From Nereocystis luetkeana (lineage: Eukaryota > Sar > Phaeophyceae > Laminariales > Laminariaceae): 64,000 nucleotides of DNA. A model generated the notes under the pieces. That model did no database searches. It worked only from the letters and a program-made list of their open reading frames with translations, and was not told where the DNA came from. How positions within the stretch are numbered: position 1 is the stretch's first letter; each line of letters starts with the position of its first letter. Made by a program: the position numbers and the translations under genes. Below are positions 45,641 through 59,000 of this stretch, piece after piece. The stretch spans positions 8,708,528 to 8,772,527 of the forward strand of contig JARUPZ010000015.1 in assembly GCA_031213475.1 (NCBI GenBank). The letters run 5' to 3'.

Positions 45641-47620
45641 AATGGTTGAAAGAAAGGGTGGTTATCGCTATATTAAAAAAAGTCAAGATGTTTTGGGCGT
45701 GTGAGCACGCCAGGACTTCAGCCATTTGCTTTAAAAAGAGGGGTAAAAATTATTCGGCGGTTCGAGGACGGAAAACCCAAGAGACGAACTCTGAGGAATA
45801 TCTTCAGGACAGTTGTGTAGCACCAAATATCGAATCGGGACTTATTCATACACTGAATCCAAGTAAATAATTTCTTGCCTTGTTCATCTGAGTAACGATA
45901 ATATTCACAGCAGTGCAGCGCCAATGAAGGGCGTGCTGTTCCCTAGTACCAGGTATTCGTTTTTTGGTGTTGGACGGTCGTATCATACGAACGAGCGACG
46001 TGGCATTGGTCATTATTTCACCCACAGCAATCAGCGGTAGTTTCACGCTGTGCTTTTCGAGTGAGGCCGCCACCGAGATGTATACTGCTGCCGTGGAAAC
46101 GTCGTCCGACGGGGTGTGTGTTCTGCTGCGTTTATTACCGGTGTATATACGGTTAGTCAGTCAGGAAGACAGTTGGACGGATAGACAGAAAATGAATCTG
46201 ACTGACTCAAGAGACCCCAGTTGACCGATACCCACCTAGGAACTGGTACCGAAATATATGATACCTGGTAGCTGGTATGATTCTGTAAAAGGTAGCGCCG
46301 ATCAAGGTGCTGGCGTGGTTTTCCCCAGGGTCCCTTTTTTACATGTTTTTGGACGGTGCTGTTTCCCAGGGTACACTCTTTACAATTTTTTTTTGTTGGA
46401 CGGTACCTTTTATTAGCATTTGGTTGGGCGGTCGTAGGTGGGAGTTCGCATACCTGCAGCAGCAATTGGTACCGAGATGTATGGTGTTCATTGGTTTGGC
46501 TTCCTTCCGCCATAATCTACAGTAGAATATCAGCACTCGTAATAACAACAAACAGATGTCAAGGCTACGAAGAAAAGAAGTACAACATGTTGAAAATAAA
46601 ACTCAAACCAACAAAACAATAATACTCGCAGTCGCAATGAATGGCGTGTACATAATATACAAACAACATTTTGTATTGTATGGTCTATTGCACGCAGTAT
46701 ACAATCTTCGCGGCTACTACTACTAGTACTGCTGTACGTCTACTGCTACTACAGTTCTTCGAGTCGTATGTGAGCACTTCTCGCGCCTGGTACAACTACG
46801 TGTACATACACTGCTGTCAGTGCGTTTGGACAACTGCGACACATACAGGTTGGCATCAACAGCCGGTGAATGAACTAAAATGGTCATCACCGAAATCAAC
46901 CCAACAAAGGACAGCAACCATCCCCCGCCATACCGAGCAAGAATCGAGAAGTTGGATGTTGGCCACAGAGTCGTGGGTAAACGGACACCGCACGTCAAAA
47001 TAAACGCTGAACCATTAGCTGCTGCTGACCCCGCCCCCCCCCCCCCCCCCCCCCCGCGCCCCCCCCTTCAACGAACACCATGAAGCAGTTCATTCATAAG
47101 CCGTTCACTTTTCCTTGCAGGCCACAACAGAGTGATTGGACGAGAAAACGGCGCAAAGAAAAAATCTCGCGCACAATTTGCTACCTGGCACAAAACATGA
47201 AAAACGTACCATACTTCGTTCACCGTTCCGTTTGAATGCGAGCAGCCCCTCCCCTCTCGTTTCCCCCACCCCGATCGTGTACAAAAGCGCTGCTGCCGCT
47301 ACTAGTATGATGCACTCACGACTACTACTATTTCATTTTTTCCGCATGTAGACAGACAGCAGCACACCGGCAATGAGCCTTGCCCTAGGGCAGAGGCAAG
47401 CGTGGCCACGACCGCCGCGCTCAGTCGAGTAAAACAGAAGGCCAGGCTCGGAACGAAACAAAACCAACGTACGTGATAAAACAAAGACCGGGCCCGAAAC
47501 AAAACAATACTAACCAACCAACCGAAGATTAGGCTTGAAACCCAACAACACCCACAAACCGCTGTAGACCCACCCCCCGCCCCCCCCCCCCCCCCCTCAA
47601 AAACAGAAAAGGCGACCTGG
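45641..47620. other. intergenic, no supported gene
   Basis: Two minus-strand frames (45718-45924 and 45846-46073) have protein-like composition, but they match nothing I know and have no splice partners. The ttggacggt word recurs at about 45970, 46348 and 46396. A C run is at 47033-47055. Confidence 0.4.
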
Positions 47621-47845
47621 TCGACTTGCGCGCCCCCTCATCTATAACGCAAACGCACGAAAAAAAAAAGGGTTTCACAGCCAGGCAGGCGGTAACTTCC
47701 CGCTGATCATCCCCCGCAAGAAGGTCACAGCCAGGCAGGCCCGGTCGAGTTTTTCGCGCCCCCTCATCCAACGCAAACACACGGAACAAAAAAGGAGTTC
47801 ACAGCTAAGAAGAGGCGGTAACTCCTCGCCGTTCACACCCTCGCT
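47621..47845. repeat. tandem pair of about 120-bp units
   Basis: Both units contain gcgccccctcatc(t/c), acgcaaac(g/a)cacg, an A run, ttcacagc(c/t)a and a gcggtaact(t/c)c block. They start near 47628 and 47753 and have a few indels between them. Confidence 0.65.
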
Positions 47846-48370
47846 CGACCGAGGGGCCGCATCTAACCAATCACATCCCCACGGGAGGTCGTAGCCGATC
47901 CCGCACCCCGGTAACGCAGTGCAGGGTCAGCCAATCGCACCCGAAGCTCACAGCCAATCACATCCACGGACCAAGAAATAGGTCACAGTCAATCAATCTC
48001 ACACGTCCGCAACCGCGTACCTGGTACAAGCTAAGCACCTCACATACCCCCACCTCGGAGCTCGAAGCCAAAAAAAATCTCGACAACGGAGGTCTCAGAT
48101 AATATCTCGCCCCTGCAACGGAACGCAAGCTCAGCCACTAGACCCCCCCAGACTCGGAGCTTACAGCCAATCACGTCCAGCCCTAGAAAAAAAAAGAATT
48201 ATCGGAGCTCACAGCCAATCACACCCCCCGACCTCGGAGCTCGCAGCCAGTCATATTTCCTGACCCACGGAGGCCGCACAATCGCACACCCCCCAAGGAA
48301 AGGATCGCCAGAAGCCGCAGCCAATCACATTTCCTGATCGCGGAGGTCTCGCCGCCCAATCACACCAACA
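47846..48370 (+). repeat. array of cagccaatcac motifs
   Basis: About ten copies of (a/g)cagccaatcaca, each preceded by a cggagctc or ggaggtc block, at intervals of roughly 40-60 bases. The core reads as a CCAAT box, but the regular spacing and shared flanks show that it is a degenerate minisatellite first. Confidence 0.65.
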
Positions 48371-48649
48371 GGAGGGCATACCTCGATCCCGTACAACAGT
48401 ACAGACCCTTGCCTGGGCTGTTTTTTTTTTTATCTCGGCTGCTATATACCGGTGTGCCTTTAACAAAACCTCCAGCGCTGTGGGGGGACAGGCATACGTT
48501 CTCGCACGAATGTTCTTGGGACATCAAGCGCCAGGCTGTTGGGTCACCCAAATGGCGAGCGCGGAGGCGGTAGGGGGAGGGGGGGGCAGGGGGGGGGTTG
48601 ACGGTCCCCGGGTGGACACCGCCTCGCACCTTTGGCGCGGGGACGGCTG

Positions 48650-48783
48650 CTGCAGCTGCTGCTTAATTTGCTGCTCCTGCTTTTGTTTCTACCGTTGTTG
48701 CTGCTGCTGCCTCTGTTTCTGAGGCTGCCGCCACTGGTGTTGCTGTTGCTTCTTCCGCTTCTGCTGCTTTTGTTGCTGTCTTC

Positions 48784-48819
<36 letters not shown>

Positions 48820-48890
48820 ACTGCTGCACCTGCTGCTGCTGCTGCTGCTGCATCTGCTGTTGCTGCTGCTGTTTCTGCTATTCGGTTCGG
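48650..48890. repeat. (CTG)n microsatellite
   Basis: A ctgctgctg array with interruptions. Leu-rich plus-strand and Ala-rich minus-strand frames are artefacts. No gene was seen from 48.4 to 49.78 kb. Confidence 0.9.
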
Positions 48891-49788
48891 CTGCTTCTTG
48901 TCACTTATGTTGTTGTTGCCGCTGCTGCTGTCGGCCATACAAGGCCTCGCAACACCCGTGAACCCTTGCCTGAAAGAACACCAGCAAACAGGCGCTCCTT
49001 TTCCATCAACAAACGACACGCGCCATCAAAACCAAAATATTCGTCGGCATCGCCCCCCCCAAACTCATCGTTAGGCCTGGCGAAAAACCCGCTATACGTA
49101 TAATATCATAAAAATAATACTTTCGCGTGTGGCCACGTGGACTGTCCGGGAACTTTCCAACTCGAGGGAAAAACGTGAGAGGAGCCCAAAGGAACCCATC
49201 GGACCACGAACAACACAAGCAAAAATAAGAAAAAAAGGAAACTCACACGACAAAAACCCCCCGGCGTTCCTCCATTGCTCTCTGCCACCCCCTCCCCCTT
49301 GCCCTCTTTTCTCACGGAAGTAAAGTAAGTATGCATGCCATCGGCGAGGACGTATACACACACGAAGATCATAATAAGACGACAACTTTTTGGGCCCGCT
49401 CGTCTACATACCTACACACAGGCTGTATACGAAACAAGGTGTACAAACCCCCGCCGAACACCGCGAGTAATACCCATAAATGATGGGGTGCTGCTGCTGC
49501 TGCCTCTCTACCCTTTTTTTCTCCCAATCCCCTCCCCCGCCTGCGCCTCCTCACCTCCCACCCACCCCCCGAAAAACAAGGGACAACAACTGCTCTTCGC
49601 ACCACCTGAAAGAAGAGAACCTGACGAAAAACAAAACAAAACAAAAAAACGAAAACTAGAACAGAAAAATAATAATAAAAAACAAAAGAAGCTAAAGAAA
49701 AAGCACAAAAAAAGCATCAAAATGCACAAAAAAGGGCATCAAAATGCAAAATGCAAAATGCAAAAACAAAGACGTCCTTTGTTTTTTT

Positions 49789-50887
49789 TCAATACTTGGG
49801 CGACGCCGACGACCTATTCCCCAACAATCTCTCTATAAACCCCTCCGCCCGAGGCCTGCTCCCCGGGGTCGCCTCCGCCCCTCCCGCCCCCCTCCTCCTC
49901 GGAGTGCCGCCGCTCGCTCGCAGTGCCCCAGCCCCAGCCCCTGCCCCTGCACCTGCCCCTGCCCCGCCCCCCGCTACCGCCGCTTCCACACTTCCTTCAT
50001 CTCCACCGCCACCCTCGCCACCGCTACCGCTACCGCCACCCTCTCCAGTCGGGCCTGGGGCCGAGGCGTAGGTGTTGCTCTTGACGTCAAAGCCTAGCCC
50101 CCCCCACGGGCGCGCCTCGTCGTGAGAACGGCGCCCGTTCCCTCCGCGCAGGGTCTTCACCTGTCAAGTGCATAGGGTGGGTATGGTATGGTATGGGTTT
50201 CATGGCATGGGATGGGTTTATGGTATGGGATCGTATGGTGTCAGCATGGAATGACGTGGCGTGGGGTTTTGGCGTGTGTGCTACGTACGCTATCGTCATC
50301 GTTGCCATTGTTTTAGGCTATCCCTGCGTTTTTTTTTTCTTCTTTTATTTTCCCCGTCGTCCGTCTTGACTCGGTTTACTTTCGTTGTTTCGCATTTTTT
50401 AATTTTTCTCGTTTTTTCGTTTTCGTTGTTATTTGTATTACGGGGGACCATAGTTAACAGGACCTATGGTATACATAAAAACCTATATATGTAACCATTT
50501 TTACTGACAATATTTGGTCCTACTAACTACGGCCCCCAGTAATAGTCGTAAACGTTTTTATCCCCCATGTCTTGACCGCTCTACGGTTCGTACTTATCGT
50601 CCGAACTACTGTACGTTAAACCAACAAAAAAAAAGAGAAAAAAAACGAGCGAGTTACGAGTGGGAGGGAGTCTTGGGGCAAACATATAGCGCGAGCGGCA
50701 TCCGATGGGCACAAGGCGGGAAGAAATATGAAACTGACAAAAGAGAGCGAGCGCGGCGCCTGCTTGAATCGAAACCCCCCAACACAAATATATGAGAGGC
50801 GTGACCAACCTTCAACAGCAGCAGCAGCAGCAGCAGCAGCATCCGCGACAGCGTCAGGAACAGTCACAGCAGCAGCAGTGCAGTATA

Positions 50888-50927
<40 letters not shown>

Positions 50928-51131
50928 CCAGTGATAGGGGCAGCGACAGCAGCAAGAGCAGCAGCAGCACAAGCCACAGCCGCAGCATAAACAACAGCAG
51001 AAACATCCACAGCAGCAGCAGCAGTAAACACAACCACAGCAGCAGCAGCAGTAACATCCATAGCAGCAGAAACAGTCACAGCAGCCACAGCAGCAGCAGC
51101 AACAGCAGCAAAAACAGTCACAGCAGTAGCG

Positions 51132-51164
<33 letters not shown>

Positions 51165-51748
51165 ACAACAGAAACACCAGGGCCAGAACCAGCCACCAGC
51201 AAAAGCAGCAGCAGCGACAGAAACAGCAACAATAACACCAACAACCCCGGTACCAATGACACCGTCGCCACCCCCACCACCATACCCCTCCACCGCCACC
51301 GCCACCACCACCACCAAAACCACGTCCACCACCAAATCCCCCCACCACCACAACCCGCACCAAGACAACCACCGCCACCACCGCCACCACCACCACCGCC
51401 GCCATCATAACCACCACCACTACCACCACCACCACCACCACCACCACCCTCATCACCACCACAACAAGAGAACAAGCGCCCTACCTCCTGAGCGTGGTGG
51501 CTCCCGCCCCCACCCCGGACGGCGCGCCTTTCCAAGTGCGACAGCGCGCTCGGCGTTTGCTTCTGCCGCTTAGCCTCCTGCTCCAGCTTCGCCACCTTCT
51601 CTCGTTTTTGTCATTTTTTTTTCAATCGGACGGGGACACGGGCGGAGCCGAGAACAGCAACGGCGTAGCACACACGAGGGGTGGAGCGCAAAACAAGCCA
51701 AGTTTTAGCGGTGGGATAGATATAGGACCAAGGGCTGGTGATAGCGAA

Positions 51749-51779
<31 letters not shown>

Positions 51780-54700
51780 AGTGGAGGCCGAGGGTATGAA
51801 GCGGTGGTGGTACGGTCGTGGTGGGGGGGATGGGAGATGCAGCAAAGACGAGGGGCGTACCACACACGACGTCGGAGCGTAAAACAGCCGAAATGTCAGC
51901 GGCAGTGAAGAGACGACATGGGAGGAGGTGGGGGGGATGGTGGTGGTGGTAGATGTGGTGGTGGTCGGGGTGATGGCAGTAGGGGTGGGGTGGTGGCAGT
52001 GGTGGGTGGGGGGGGTGGCGGTGGGGGGGGGGGGGTGGGGGGGGCAACTGACGGTCGAAAATGTTTCATCATGATACCCTTGAGATCCGCAAACAAGTGG
52101 TTTTGATGGGCAGTTCGCAAATGTATACTGGTCTGCCGGAGCTTCGCGGCGGAGAAGAAATGACGGCGGGGGGAAGCGGGGGGGGGTAATGGGCGGTCGA
52201 GACCGCGCATTTGTGTGACGCCTAAGAAACAGCAAGGCACAATTTCGATGGAAAGGTTCGCAAATATACACCCTGCAGACAGATTGTGTCTTCCATAAAC
52301 GAGGGTTCGTATATGCCGGCAATAGGAGCCGTGCGCAGAACGAGCGCACGCTGACCGTCTTTGTAAAATTGTCCCGTTGCTGACCCTGGTACTACCGTCT
52401 CGGGGGGTGCTGTCAGCCAGGGGGGTGCCATCACCCAGGGGGGGGTTAATACTATCACCCAGGGGGGTACCATCCCGCGGCAGTCACCGACCTCCACCCG
52501 TCACGGGGTGATACAGCCCGTAGCACTCGCGATCCGAGTACATCACACGCAGCTTGCAAAGATGAGTTTCCACAAATTTCTCGAGCTCACAGCTGAGGTG
52601 TCTTCTATTTACACAAGAAAAAAATTGTTGCGAAGCTTAGCGGCGGAATGGAAAGGGCGGGGGGGGGTGGGGGGAGCGGGCGGGAGTGGGGGGAGGGAGC
52701 GGGAGGGGAACGGGAGTGTGGGGGGGGGGGGGGGGGGGGGAAGGGGGGGCGTACTCATTTGTTGCTTGCCTTAGTCATTTGACCATTGACCACGCATCCC
52801 TTTCGAGACGGGAAGGGGGGGGATTTACTCACAGCAGACACTGCGTCGTTGGGTTACGCTTCACGAACAGCAAGGGAGTCTTCTAGAATGAAAGGTTGTA
52901 ACGATAAAAACTGATCGGCCGGGGACCCAGGACCCGACACAAACGTACGTCGTTCCGTTCGGTCAAACCGGCCGAACAGAGAAAAAACAAATACACCCGT
53001 ACTAGTGTTGGATATCGTAACGAAGTTTCGATATATTAAATGTATCGAAAGGTTCGACGTATCGTATCGAAGGTGTTTTGCCCTGCCTCCATTCCCTGGC
53101 ATCCCCATGTTCTTTGTGCAGTTATTGAACGAAAGTCTTCAACAAATCTATTCAAATGTCGAGATCGTATCGATTTGTTTTTTTCAGCTTGTCGGTATCG
53201 CATTGAACTCGATTCAAATATCGAGTTCCGATGTCCATTCTATCCAACATCGAGCTCCGATATCCAATCTATCAAGTATCGAGTTTCGATATCCAATCTA
53301 TCAAATATCGATTTTCGATATCAAATATCGATTTTCGACATCGAATCTATCAGATATCGATTTTCGATATCCAATCTATCACACATCGAGTTTTGATATC
53401 CAAAATCTATCAAATATCGAGTTTCGATATCCAATCTACCACATATCGAGTTTCGATATCCAATCTACCTGGTATCAAATATCGATTTTCGTTATTCAAT
53501 CTATCGAACATCGAGTTTCGGTATCAAATTTATCTAATATCTAATATCGAGATCGCATCGATTACTGTTGTAGTTGTTTCGTCTATCGGTATCGACAGCG
53601 GACTCGATTCTCGTTCGATACCTCTTGTCTGAAGGCGAGGAGCTTCTTGGTGTTCTCCTCCTTCTGGGTCTTGAGTTTCAATGCCGCCGTGACCAGGTCC
53701 TGCTCCAGCTGCTTGATCAAGACCTCCCTGGAGGGTCACAAAAAACAACACACACACGCACGCACGCACGCACACACCATAGAGGAAAACGACAAGGGGG
53801 GGGGAAACATATCTCATGCTTGGCCATAGTCGCAAGACCCTCTCGCATCCCTACAATGCCTCGACGGAGCACGTCAGGTTTTAACCGATCAGGCAGACTC
53901 TGCTTGAACCAAGCGTGCGGGTGGGCGGGGGGCGGGGGTGGGAGCAGCAGGGCGGAGCACGCGGGAAACGTTCATCACGAGCGCTCCACCGGAGAGAGCT
54001 ATACGGCTTAGTTTGCACCGCCAAAAGTAGGGCTGTGAGTTTGGACACACTACGTTTCTCTCTAGAAAGGAGGGAGTTTCTTTTTTTTTTTCACCCTGCA
54101 TTTCACGGCAACTAAACCGCTTTGGGTGTGCTGAAGACAGCGACCAAAAACAACGATGGAGTTAGTGCTATCAACCGTCTACGGTAGGAGCAGCGTGAGG
54201 ACCCAGAAGTGCGTCTAGGACCGTACGACTCCTTCCAACCATTGCCACTCGGACACACCACCTTACATAAAATCATCCCCCAATCCCGAAGCGGACTATT
54301 AATATTAATAATATAACAACACAACCAAGTCTCCTCAACAAGAGAAGCTGCCCCTGCCTCCCCTATTCCAGCCAGTTCACATAGCTCCTGCATTCCATTT
54401 CCCTCACCACGACACTCGGGTACTCCTACACGTGGCGTCGTCGGCAGGACACGGGTTCGAATCTCGCTCCGAACGCTTCTTTCGCAGAAAGCGCTCGCGC
54501 GCGCGTCCCCGAACACATACCTACCTACATCCATCCATCCATCCATCCATACATACATACGATTACATCTCATCTTGGTTCCCCAGGTATTGCGAAACGA
54601 AGCCGGGTAGGTCAGGGTACGGCCGGATGTATACGGTACCGACGCTCAGAGGGGGAGGGGTGATGAAAGGATTCTGCTCTAGTGGTCGTCGCTGGCATCG

Positions 54701-54812
54701 TCACTTACTATGGTCAATGTTTTCCTCTCAAGTCTTAAGAGGGGGACGAAGCCAGCCAACTGACAGGCTATATCGAACCAGGCAGTCGACTAAAGTCAGG
54801 CGGACGCAGAGG

Positions 54813-54859
<47 letters not shown>

Positions 54860-55936
54860 TTTAAAAAAAAAACGATCCCGAGAGCGGATCTCGCTCATGG
54901 GACGCGCGCCCCCAGAGGGCCCGCCGGAGGCAAGACCTACCTCGTGTCTTTCAACGCTTTGAACGGCTTCATTCTACACACAACAAATTATTCCGGGGGA
55001 CCATAGTAAATAGGACCTACGGTGCACACAAAAACCTTTGTATTTACCTACTTTTACGAACAATATTTGGTCCTATTTACTAAGGTCCCCCGTAATATGA
55101 TAAACCAAACAAGCCATCCTTCCCAAGAAAAGAAAACCGAAATAGTCGGATAGTTGGTACCGTCGGAAAAAAACTGCAAACACCTAGCCAACTAGCGTTA
55201 TCGTCAGAACCTATATGGTGTGTAAACATACCAGGTGTAGACATATGGAGTTATAACCGATTTTAGGGTCCATCGTGGATTTTGATTACACTGGCCCCCG
55301 GTAATAATAGCCGGCGGCTTTTATTTAGTCAGCCACCTCACAGTCCTACTACTAATATACTATTACTAGGACTGCGAGATGGTAAGGCTGAGTTTGCCTG
55401 CACTTCACGTCGACTTAATACCCGGGTGGGGGAGTAAGCCGACTGACTGACACGGTTTTTCATCAATGGAAAACACAGGCAGAGCCACAAACGGACCAGT
55501 CAGATACAAAAAATTGCCGCAAAATTCCCGCACGCAATCAACTGTAACCCGTCGCCAACTGAAGACAATTCGTCGGCCCATCAGAACATTTCGGCGACTT
55601 ATTGTCAGCCAACTCTCAACTACCATGTTAATGGCCATCACCTATTGCGGACTTTTTTGTCGAACGCGGCTCTTTCCAGCTCCACCTCTCCAAACTTCCA
55701 CAGCAGTCTGCGGTGCACTTCGCTCAGCTGCGCCAGGCGCTGCAGATCGAAACACAGCGAGGGGAAGTATTTTTGTTGTGGTGAATGACTCAAATCACTC
55801 GGGTGTGGCAAAGGAAGGTCAACGTAACGTAAGATACAGCACCGTGGACTAAACAATACTGCCACTACTACCACTACCACCACCACAACTCCTGTCACTA
55901 CTACTACTACTACTACTACTATCACTGCTACTTCTT

Positions 55937-55986
<50 letters not shown>

Positions 55987-55987
55987 G

Positions 55988-56033
<46 letters not shown>

Positions 56034-56050
56034 AACTACTAGTACTATTG

Positions 56051-56090
<40 letters not shown>

Positions 56091-59000
56091 CCCCCCCCCC
56101 CCCCTCCTCCCCCTATTTTATATAGGTTGGGTTGGTGTCGATTGGCAACGACACTGTAAAACATGCCGCTCACTGCGTGAGCTAGACAACCAGGGTACCG
56201 TTTTTTTTTTGGCGGTCGCCCACAGCTGGTTGTCAAGTTAGATAATTTGCGCGAGGTAAAGAACCTTTACTCCGCACAAGGGAATTGATCATATCACGTA
56301 GTGTTCAAGGTAAGGCACCCAAGAGGCAGTTACATAGTACTCCCATTGCTGTCTCTGGGAATGCCTACACCGGAAATTAAATTAACTCATTGAAGCTGTC
56401 ATCCATATGCAAGTCCGCCTCACAAGCGGTTCTTAGTAGGATGCAGCTCACCCTTCATGCGACTCGCCGAACACCTCACCGCGCTTCGCGCTTGGTGCAA
56501 GCACTGAATGTCTGCCTGGTGCAAGCAATGTCTGCCTGGTCGGTGAAAACCCGACATGCTCCGTCCCGGCATTGTAGGGATGCGAGGGTCTATGGCCATA
56601 CGACTACGGCCATGCATGGGATCGAGTACATCTCTCCTATCGAGTACACCCCCCCCCCCCACCCCCCGCCCCTCCTCCTACAATTACTACGAATAGAGCG
56701 TGCCATTCGTCATTCGTCGTACGGCATTTCTTGGTTTGTCACCTGTTGGAGCATGATTTTTTCCCTCTTGGGCCGCTCGAGATCAACCTCGCCCTGTTAA
56801 AAAAAAAACACAAGAACAAAAAAAGCGCATGCAGACGTGGATCGGACAGGGATGGAAATTTGACACACTTCCAAAAAAATCACCATTGAATAAACACCCA
56901 ACCAACCACTCCCACAGGAACGATCAACCAAAACAACCAAACAGCCAATCAATGGACCGATTAATCAATCAACCGAGCAACGATAACCGACCAACTAACC
57001 AACCAGTCAATCAATCAACGAGAACCAGCCAGTCAATTCATCAATCAATCAACGATACCCAACCATTCAATCAATCAATCAGCGATAACCAACCATTCGA
57101 TCAATCGATCAATCAATCAATCAATCAACCAACCAATCAATCAATCAACGATAACCAACCAACCATTCAATCAATTAATCCGCGGTAACCAACCATGCAA
57201 TCAATCAACCAATCAATTAATCAATTAGTCAAGCAACCAACGAATCGATCAGCCAACCATTGCAGGGAAACACAGCAATCACAACCAAACATTGCACCAA
57301 AAAAAAAAAAACACACCTGGAAATATAGTGAGATGTACATGTTTTTATGGGTTTATTATGGTGGCTTCTCACTAGAAAATAGGAAAAACAAAAAACTCGT
57401 GTCTCGCCTGCTCCATTTGCATTCGCCGCTCCGCATTTTCCTGCAGGTTCTCCTGCAAATCCTGCTGCAGATGCTCGCAGTTCTGCCGGTTGCACGCCAG
57501 CTGCCTCGTCGCCACTTCCTTCTCAGCCAGCAGCTGTGCAATTCCGACCATACCATCGCAGCAGCAACAACAGCATTACAACCGAAGGGCGTGCCACGTC
57601 AAAACGACTCGTCTTCACACAGCTTCAGAGGGACACAATGACGAAACAAAATGGTCACTTACTTGTACAGCACCAGTCACACGACTTACTTGTAAGTCAC
57701 CAACGATTTATGCTATTCAATAATCGTCAATCGTTCATCGTAAACAAAGGTAGTAGTTTTCCGGAGAGGCCGACTATCCGACTTAATGGGTTTACACACT
57801 TGCAGGAAGGGTCTAATGTGGTAGACAATTTATTTTTCTTTGGGGGCAGACCCCCGCCAGCTACGGGGGGGGGAGGGGAGGGGGGGGTGATTTGGCTCGA
57901 TTCGCTCGCCTGGCCCAAGTCGGCAAGTCGGCTTCACCAGCCGACTCGCCGACTAAAGTCAGTTGGTTGGGTAATCACACCGACCGATTTAGTTGTTAGT
58001 CGTGAAATCCTTCCCGCTCACAGCCCGATCTGGTATATATCAGTTACTCCACAACATCAAGTCACATGAAAGCAAACCGGTCTACTGGGTGTTTGTTCGT
58101 TTGCTTGTTTGCCAAGCGTCTCAAGAAACAATGCAAAGGAGTTCGTTGTACCACACGAACGCACTAAGCATACACTCTTTTCACGCCTGGGAAATATCAC
58201 GATCTAACTGACTATCCATCTATCCATCTTGTATCTACCAGTATCTATTTAGCTATTCATCTATCCATCTATCTATTCATCTATCTACCCATCTATCCAT
58301 CGATCTATCTGTCTTTCTATCTATCCATTCATCTATCCATTAATCTACCTACCTATCTATCCATCTACCTGGTATCTATCTATCCATCTACAGATAGATC
58401 ATCTAGATCCTAACCTGCCGTCATGAGATGTGCTGGATCGGCAAAAGACAGATCCAACCAATGAAACATGTGCTACATAGACCAAGCGGGCTATACGGCT
58501 CCCACAAGGCAAACACGAGCTATTAATAACACACCATACAGATCATGACTACTACTGTACATCTGCCCCGAATTACCTACCTGATACATAATCCACCGTG
58601 CACTGAATTACCTACCTGAAAATTGAGTGCTTTGCGCCCTAACCGGGAGTGTAGTTTGCCCTACAAGGGTCCAAGTGGAGGCCATCGGCCATCTGCGCGA
58701 TGATGCACCTTTGTACGCTATACGGCTGAGAAGGCCGCACTCCTCACTACTCCGGTCATTTTCGTGGGGTCCCCAACGGCTTAAAGCATGAACACATTGC
58801 TATACCAGTACTTGGCACGACAAAGCGTGCCCTCCACCAGGTATTGAACTACACACCTAGATCACAACCCCTGAGCGTGCTCGGTTGGTATACTACTTAC
58901 AAGTAGCATACCTCCACAACCGCCAAGCGATCGCACCATATTTCCAAGAAACACGAAAAAAAAAAACTTGCTCGAAACGCGGCTGCTGCACTTCCAAAGA

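Noticed and set aside
45718-46073. two minus-strand frames with protein-like composition
   Set aside because: No family, no start context, no splice partners; they overlap each other in different frames.
48663-49019. Ala-rich minus-strand protein
   Set aside because: Produced by the CTG microsatellite; the short unique N-terminal part has no support.
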